A DNA stretch of 40,538 nucleotides. Origin: an uncultured Pelagibacteraceae bacterium (GTDB lineage: Bacteria > Pseudomonadota > Alphaproteobacteria > Pelagibacterales > Pelagibacteraceae). The stretch covers positions 1 to 40,538 of the forward strand of contig CACKZI010000004.1 of NCBI GenBank assembly GCA_902604605.1. The letters are read 5' to 3'. Positions 34,896 through 40,538 of this stretch are shown piece after piece; positions within the stretch are counted from its first letter, which is position 1; every line of letters begins with the position of its first letter. Both the position numbers and the translations under genes were made by a program. Below the pieces are notes generated by a model. The model had not been told where the DNA came from. It searched no databases and saw only the letters and a list, made by a program, of their open reading frames with translations.

Positions 34896-35812
34896 TGGGA
34901 ATATTTGATAAATTTAAAAAAGGTTTCCAAAAGAGTGCTTCAGCATTTTCATTAGGTCTTAAAGAAATAATTGTAAAAAAAGAGATAGACGATGAAAATT
35001 TGAATAAAATTGAAGAATTTTTAATCCAATCCGATGTTGGAATTGAAGCTGCTTCAGAAATAAAAGAAATAATTTCAACGAAGAAAGTTGATCCTAATAA
35101 AGATTTAACAAATGAAATAAATCTCATTTTAAAAGAGTATATTATTTCATTGATGAAGCCCTTGGAAAATGTTTCTTTTTTTAAAAAAAAAGAAAAGCTT
35201 AATGCTACTTTAATTTCTGGAGTTAATGGTGTTGGCAAAACAACAAGCATTGGTAAAATTGGTAAAATTCTGAAAACAAATGGTAATAAAGTTATGTTTG
35301 CAGCCTCAGATACTTTTCGAGCTGCAGCAATTGAACAATTAGAAAATTGGGCTAACAAAATAAATGTTCAAATAACAAAATCATCTCAAGGATCTGATCC
35401 TGCATCAGTTGCATATAAAGCTATTGAAGAAGCAATAAATGCAAATTTTGATCAAGTTTTGATTGATACAGCAGGTAGACTTCAGAATAAAAAAAATTTA
35501 ATGGAAGAATATAAAAAAATTGCAAATGTAACAAAAAAAATAGACCCCAATGCACCACACGATGTTATTTTAGTATTAGATGCAACTTCTGGTCAAAATA
35601 TAATTAATCAAGTTGAAGAATTTAATAAAATAATCCCAATTACAGGTATCATCATGACAAAATTGGATGGGACTGCAAAAGGTGGGATACTTTTAGCTCT
35701 GGCAAAAAAATACAAACTACCAATCATTGCCTTAGGTCTTGGAGAAAAAGAAGACGATTTACAAATATTTGAGGCTGAAAAATTTGCTGAGGCTTTTATT
35801 CAATCTAATTAA
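34895..35812 (+). CDS. ftsY: SRP receptor FtsY
   Basis: 305 aa NG domain; GVNGVGKTTSIGKIG, ASDTFRAAAIEQLENWA, DTAGRLQNKKNLMEEYKK, TKLDGTAKGG; start overlaps dapF stop (TAATG). Confidence 0.97.
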   Translation: MGIFDKFKKGFQKSASAFSLGLKEIIVKKEIDDENLNKIEEFLIQSDVGIEAASEIKEIISTKKVDPNKDLTNEINLILKEYIISLMKPLENVSFFKKKEKLNATLISGVNGVGKTTSIGKIGKILKTNGNKVMFAASDTFRAAAIEQLENWANKINVQITKSSQGSDPASVAYKAIEEAINANFDQVLIDTAGRLQNKKNLMEEYKKIANVTKKIDPNAPHDVILVLDATSGQNIINQVEEFNKIIPITGIIMTKLDGTAKGGILLALAKKYKLPIIALGLGEKEDDLQIFEAEKFAEAFIQSN

Positions 35813-36368
35813 TTAAATTACTTGATATTAGTGGTTTGTAGAAGCTGCACTTATAGTTATCTTTAAATTCAAAGTGACCACAATTTTTAGCAAAAGAAGA
35901 TATAATGAAATCAAACTTTCCATTTGTAGGATATAGTTCTAATTTTTTTTCTATAATATCAAATTTAAAATTAGCATTTAAACTTTTTACTGCACTTATC
36001 ATTACTAAGGTTTTGTTATCTTTTAATAGGTAGTAAGCAAAATCATCTGGAAATACTGGAAAGTCGTATTCTTCTAAATAAAATTTTGCATGAGATGGAA
36101 ACCACTCATATGAAATTAATGGGGACGAAGTTTTAGTTTTATAATCATAAATATAAAGATCTTTAGGATAATCACTTATATAATTACTAGTTTCACCCCT
36201 TGCTAAAATTGATTTTTCTCGACCTTTAAAATACAAAGCAAAATTTTTATTATAAGAATTCATTTTATCGATATGAAATAAATCGTTAGCTAAAAAGTTG
36301 TTATCTTTCGCAATTGCAACTTTACTTAATAAAAAAGTAAAAACTATAAAAAATATTATTCTACACAT
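35805..36368 (-). CDS. Hypothetical secreted protein
   Basis: 187-aa ORF with a signal-peptide-like N-terminus (MCRIIFFIVFTFLLSKVAIAKD). No family recognised. Confidence 0.75.
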   Translation of the reverse strand: MCRIIFFIVFTFLLSKVAIAKDNNFLANDLFHIDKMNSYNKNFALYFKGREKSILARGETSNYISDYPKDLYIYDYKTKTSSPLISYEWFPSHAKFYLEEYDFPVFPDDFAYYLLKDNKTLVMISAVKSLNANFKFDIIEKKLELYPTNGKFDFIISSFAKNCGHFEFKDNYKCSFYKPLISSNLIN

Positions 36369-36417
36369 AATAATATTTTAAAAATTAATATTGGATTATA
36401 TTTGTTAAGAATGTGGC

Positions 36418-37236
36418 TTAATTTAAACTTTTAAAGAATGATCTAAGAGCCAAAACCAATTTTTCATCATATTCCATCATATGATTGTCATATTTAGTAA
36501 AATAAGAGTATTTGGGCTCATTAGCTATTTCATAAATTTTTTTACCCATTGCAAACGGTACAATTTGATCTACTTCACCATGCATAACTAAAATAGGAGA
36601 GTTTATATTTTTAATTTTTTTATAATTTTCATACTTATCTTTAAGTAGAAAGTTTACAGGAATATAAGGATAGTGCATTTTAGCAGCGTCTACCATAGAG
36701 GTAAATGGTGTTTCTAAAATTACACCTGCATAATTCTTATTTTGAGCCAATTGTGTAGCTATACCTGTTCCTAAAGACTCTCCATATAAAATTAAATTTT
36801 TTTCATCTACTCCTAGTTTGGCTAACCAATTGATTGCACTCTTACCATCTTTATAAAGACCTTGTTCAGTAGGTTTACCATTGTTACCGCTAAAACCTCG
36901 CCAAGCTATGATTAAAAAATTAATATTCATATCTTTAAAATGGTTAAGTTTATGAATTCTATTTTCCAAAGATCCGGCATTTCCATGAAAATAAATGAGG
37001 GTTTTATAATCATTGAGATTTTTTTCATGGAACCATCCAAGTAACTCAATATTATCTGAAGTTACTATTTTTACTTTTTTAATATCTACTAAAATTTTAT
37101 CTCCAGAATAATTATTTTCATTTGGATGATAAAGTAAATTTCGCTGGTAAAAGTATAGAAATACTAAAACAAATAAATATAAAAAAAAGATGGTTAAAAC
37201 TAATTGCAATAAATTTTTCCTAAATTTTTTGAACAT
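36418..37236 (-). CDS. Membrane-anchored alpha/beta hydrolase
   Basis: 272 aa; N-terminal hydrophobic helix, FHGNAGSLENRI, nucleophile elbow YGESLGTGIATQLA, MHGEVDQIVPFAMG. Confidence 0.88.
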   Translation of the reverse strand: MFKKFRKNLLQLVLTIFFLYLFVLVFLYFYQRNLLYHPNENNYSGDKILVDIKKVKIVTSDNIELLGWFHEKNLNDYKTLIYFHGNAGSLENRIHKLNHFKDMNINFLIIAWRGFSGNNGKPTEQGLYKDGKSAINWLAKLGVDEKNLILYGESLGTGIATQLAQNKNYAGVILETPFTSMVDAAKMHYPYIPVNFLLKDKYENYKKIKNINSPILVMHGEVDQIVPFAMGKKIYEIANEPKYSYFTKYDNHMMEYDEKLVLALRSFFKSLN

Positions 37237-38125
37237 TTTTTTTTTTTGCTAAGTATACGCCAATAAATACTAAAACTGTTCCAATCAAATGATAATTTTC
37301 CAGTTTTTCTCCAAATAAAAAATAACCATAAATTGCACCATAAATTGTAAAAATATATAATGTAAATCCAGTCAAAGATGCACCAAGTTTTTTTTGGGCC
37401 ATCGTATAAAGAGTAAATGCAATTATGCCGGGTGAAATCGCTGCAAAGATTATCCACATAAAAAATTCTCTATTAAAAACAGTTTTTTCAAAAAAAATTT
37501 CTTCACCAATATAAAAAGGTAATAAGCTAACAGCGCCAAAAAAAGCTATTAATGTGAATCTTTGAAAAATGTCAAGTCTAGTTTTCCAATAAAATAAATA
37601 AATTGAGTATAATGCCCAACCGATTGCGGCAGCTAACATCCAGAGATCACCGATAGTGAAATTAAGATTTATTAATAAATAAAAGTCACCCTTAATAATA
37701 ATTGCAAAGACTCCGATTAAACAAGATATAAGCCCAACAACTTTAGTGAGATTGATTTTTTCATTAAAAAAAATAGAAGATATCAAAATTATAAATATAG
37801 GTGATGACGTATATATAATTCCCATATTAGTAACTGTAGTAGTTTGACCTGCTAAAAAAGGAAAAGCACCACATACACCACAGCCAGTAGCACCTAAGAA
37901 AAAAAGTTTTTTATACTCTTTTTTCATAATCTTATAATTTTTTTTCAACGACATATATGTAAAAGGTAAAAGAATAAAAAAAACCAATGTCCACCTCCAA
38001 AATGCTAAAGAAATTGGTGGAACAAATTCAACACCTCCTCGAGCAACAACTAAATTTGATGCCATAAAAATGGGTTGAACAAATAAAAGTGAAAATGCAA
38101 AAAAATTGTTAGTTTTCGTGTTCAA
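37220..38125 (-). CDS. DMT-superfamily (EamA) transporter
   Basis: 301 aa with about ten hydrophobic segments; RWTLVFFILLPF, PLLTSS-like TSSPIFIILISSIFFNEKINLTKVVGLISCLIGV, AISPGIIAFTLYTMAQKKLG. Confidence 0.9.
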   Translation of the reverse strand: MNTKTNNFFAFSLLFVQPIFMASNLVVARGGVEFVPPISLAFWRWTLVFFILLPFTYMSLKKNYKIMKKEYKKLFFLGATGCGVCGAFPFLAGQTTTVTNMGIIYTSSPIFIILISSIFFNEKINLTKVVGLISCLIGVFAIIIKGDFYLLINLNFTIGDLWMLAAAIGWALYSIYLFYWKTRLDIFQRFTLIAFFGAVSLLPFYIGEEIFFEKTVFNREFFMWIIFAAISPGIIAFTLYTMAQKKLGASLTGFTLYIFTIYGAIYGYFLFGEKLENYHLIGTVLVFIGVYLAKKKNVQKI

Positions 38126-38144
38126 TGATTTGTTTTTGGATTAT

Positions 38145-38321
38145 CTATTTTTTATCAAAGAAAGCTTCATAAACCATCATAAATATTGCAATGCCCATTA
38201 AAATATAAACAGGTAACACATCAAAAAAACCTATCATTGATGATCTGGTTAAAGTAGTAGCAAGACCAACTAAAAAAGCTGTAGCAAGTAAAGATCCTAA
38301 AAATGTTGTAAACTTTTGCAT
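38145..38321 (-). CDS. Small membrane protein (58 aa), not in the supplied ORF track
   Basis: ATG at 38321-38319 to TAG at 38147-38145: MQKFTTFLGSLLATAFLVGLATTLTRSSMIGFFDVLPVYILMGIAIFMMVYEAFFDKK. Two hydrophobic stretches; fills the gap between the amidase and EamA genes. Confidence 0.65.
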   Translation of the reverse strand: MQKFTTFLGSLLATAFLVGLATTLTRSSMIGFFDVLPVYILMGIAIFMMVYEAFFDKK

Positions 38322-38322
38322 T

Positions 38323-39648
38323 TTATTTATTACATTCCTTTTCTAACCAATTAGCAACCCCTAAAAATCTATGATCATCAAAACAATCTCCTACTAGCTG
38401 AACTCCTAATGGTAAACTATTTTCACCTTCGAGCAATGGAAGAGAAATACAAGGTGTTCCCAGATAAGACCACACTTTATTAAATTCTGCTGTTCCAGTA
38501 CTCTTCAAACCTTTAAGCGCTACACCGGGACTAGAGGGTGATAAAACACCATGATAATCCTCAAAAACCTCTTGATAGGACTCATAACTTCTTTTTTTAA
38601 AATCAATTGCCTCAGCATATTCTTTTGCAGAATATTTGTTACCTTTGGCTATGGCAGTTTGCATATATTTTGATAATTTCGATTTGTACTTTTTATAATA
38701 CATTGAAAAATTATTAGCTAAATCTGTTTCATGGATAATTTGATGATATTTATGAATATCTTTAAAATATGACGGAGTGTCAAATACCTCAATATTTTTA
38801 AATGACTTAATAAAATATTCAAAAGACTCTCTAGATTTTTTATCAATTATTTTCCAATAATCTGACTTATAAAACATAAACTTAGGTTCGTATGATGGAC
38901 CTTTTTTTGTTTCTTCTAAAATATTTTCAGCTGAAAAGTATATAGTTGCTGGGTCATGATGGTCCTTTTTTATTAAAACTTTTGCTAATAACGCCACGTC
39001 CTCAACAGTTCTTCCAAACATACCAATATGATCAAGTGCATATGATGTTCTTAAAACACCATTTCTTGAAATCAAACCATAGCTGGGTTTATAACCAACA
39101 ACTCCACAATAAGATGCTGGCCTAATAATTGATCCTCCTGTTTGAGATCCAATTGAAAGTGGTGCCATTAATGAAGCAACAGATGCTGCTGAACCGCTAG
39201 ATGAACCACCTGGTGTTCGTGAATAGTCGTGAGGATTAGTTGTTTTTGGAGGACCAAGATATGCTAATTCAGAAGTATTTGTTTTACCCATTACAATTGC
39301 ACCAGCCGCATGTAAAAGTTCAACTATTTCGGCATCTTGAGAATAAGATTTGCCTTTTCTTATTACTGTTCCACATTCAGTCGGCATGTCTACAGTACCA
39401 ATGATATCTTTAAGAGCTACTGGCACTCCGTGTAATGAGCCAACTGGTTTACCCGATCTTCTATGTTCGTCCGCATCTATAGCTTTCTCTAACAAAATTT
39501 TTTCGTCAAAGTAAGCCCATGCTTTAATATCTTTTTCAAACTTATTTATTCTTTCGATATATTTTTCACAGACCTCAACTGATGTTAGCTGACCATTTTT
39601 AATCTTTGAGGCCATTTCTTCAACGCTAAGTGAAAAAATATCAATCAT
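38323..39648 (-). CDS. Amidase signature family enzyme
   Basis: 441 aa; GVPVALKDIIGT, GGSSSGSAASVASLMAPLSIGSQTGGSIIRPASYCGVVGYKPSYG. No neighbouring gatB/gatC in the window. Confidence 0.93.
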   Translation of the reverse strand: MIDIFSLSVEEMASKIKNGQLTSVEVCEKYIERINKFEKDIKAWAYFDEKILLEKAIDADEHRRSGKPVGSLHGVPVALKDIIGTVDMPTECGTVIRKGKSYSQDAEIVELLHAAGAIVMGKTNTSELAYLGPPKTTNPHDYSRTPGGSSSGSAASVASLMAPLSIGSQTGGSIIRPASYCGVVGYKPSYGLISRNGVLRTSYALDHIGMFGRTVEDVALLAKVLIKKDHHDPATIYFSAENILEETKKGPSYEPKFMFYKSDYWKIIDKKSRESFEYFIKSFKNIEVFDTPSYFKDIHKYHQIIHETDLANNFSMYYKKYKSKLSKYMQTAIAKGNKYSAKEYAEAIDFKKRSYESYQEVFEDYHGVLSPSSPGVALKGLKSTGTAEFNKVWSYLGTPCISLPLLEGENSLPLGVQLVGDCFDDHRFLGVANWLEKECNK

Positions 39649-39651
39649 TAT

Positions 39652-40538
39652 TTAGTCAGCAAACAATACATCTGGCAGCCATAAAGCAATTCCAGGGAAC
39701 ATATACATTAAAAACATCCCAAAAATTACAATACCTAAGAACGGCATAATGCCTTTAAATATTTCTAGTAATTCAACGTTTGCTTTTTGAACTCCTTTTA
39801 AATAATACGCTGACATCGCCATTGGGGGTGTTAAGAAAGATGTCTGTAAATTTAATGCGATTAACATTGCAAAAAAATAAGGATTTACATCAAATACTTC
39901 TAATAAAGGTAAAAAAATTGGAACAAAAATAATAAGTATTTCTGTCCATTCTAGTGGCCAACCCAAAAGAAAAATTATTATTTGAGTTATTATTAAAAAT
40001 TGCCACGTTGTGATATTTATTGATGTAAAGAAGTGTTCAAATACCTCGTGTCCACCTAAATAAGAAAAAACAGAAGAGAAAGTCCACGATCCTATGAACA
40101 ACCACATAATCATTGCAGTAGTTTTTGCAGTAAGAAAAACTGACTCTTTAAAATTTTGCCATTTTAATGTTTTATAAAACCAAGATAAAAGAATTGCACC
40201 AAATGCACCTGCCGCAGCTGCTTCTGCCGGAGTTGCTATACCTGCTAAAATTGTTCCAAGAACTAACATAATCAACCCAAACAAAGGTACAAAAGAAACT
40301 AGTACCTCTTTTAAAATTTCTGATCTTGGTGGAATATCTTCGGCTGGTGGTCTAGGTGCTATTGATGGATTTAACCATGCCCTAGTAACTGCATATGCAA
40401 TATACAGTCCTGCCAACATTAATCCTGGAAAAATAGCAGCTGCAAATAATCTTAACGGTGATAATTGTGCAATTACGGAATAAACAATCAACATAATACT
40501 TGGTGGAATTAGAATTCCTAAACAACCACCAGCACAGA
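39652..40538 (-). CDS. TRAP transporter large permease (DctM-like), truncated by the window edge
   Basis: Frame is open past the ORF-track Met at 40494 to the edge: CAGGCLGILIPPSIMLIVYSVIAQLSPLRLFAAAIFPGLMLAGLYI. Multiple TM segments and GILIPPSI motif. Confidence 0.92.
   Translation of the reverse strand, partial: CAGGCLGILIPPSIMLIVYSVIAQLSPLRLFAAAIFPGLMLAGLYIAYAVTRAWLNPSIAPRPPAEDIPPRSEILKEVLVSFVPLFGLIMLVLGTILAGIATPAEAAAAGAFGAILLSWFYKTLKWQNFKESVFLTAKTTAMIMWLFIGSWTFSSVFSYLGGHEVFEHFFTSINITTWQFLIITQIIIFLLGWPLEWTEILIIFVPIFLPLLEVFDVNPYFFAMLIALNLQTSFLTPPMAMSAYYLKGVQKANVELLEIFKGIMPFLGIVIFGMFLMYMFPGIALWLPDVLFAD

Noticed and set aside
34822-35358. 178-aa antisense ORF
   Set aside because: Lies entirely opposite ftsY/dapF, which have clear conserved motifs; composition reflects reverse reading of the NG domain.
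39652-40494. TRAP permease starting at 40494
   Set aside because: Reading frame continues to 40538 with a typical GILIPPSI motif; the gene is truncated by the window.

Overview
AT-rich, gene-dense window with very short spacers. Gene content and order look like a SAR11-type (Pelagibacterales) alphaproteobacterial chromosome; this is inferred from recognised proteins, with no database search run. About 29 genes lie on the minus strand in one nearly unbroken run (1157-33909): atpHAGDC, priA, lpd-sucBA, sucDC-mdh, mmsA, sdhCDAB, asd, a DMSP-demethylation cluster (dmdA, alpha/beta hydrolase, dmdB, dmdC), leuCDB, rplS-trmD-rpsP and ffh. On the plus strand are a partial ctpA plus rppH at the left edge, and dapF-ftsY to the right of ffh. 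The right end carries a secreted hypothetical protein, an alpha/beta hydrolase, an EamA transporter, an unlisted 58-aa membrane sORF, an amidase and a partial TRAP large permease. I see no mobile elements, CRISPR arrays, tRNA or rRNA. Most of the window is ordinary core genome. The best candidate for something undescribed is the ~160-nt ffh/dapF intergenic region, which holds several perfect inverted repeats with two mutually exclusive pairings, like a structured leader or small RNA. Other points worth checking are the uncharacterised hydrolase inside the dmd cluster, the absence of rimM between rpsP and trmD, the charged repeat-bearing tails on S16 and L19, and the 58-aa sORF.
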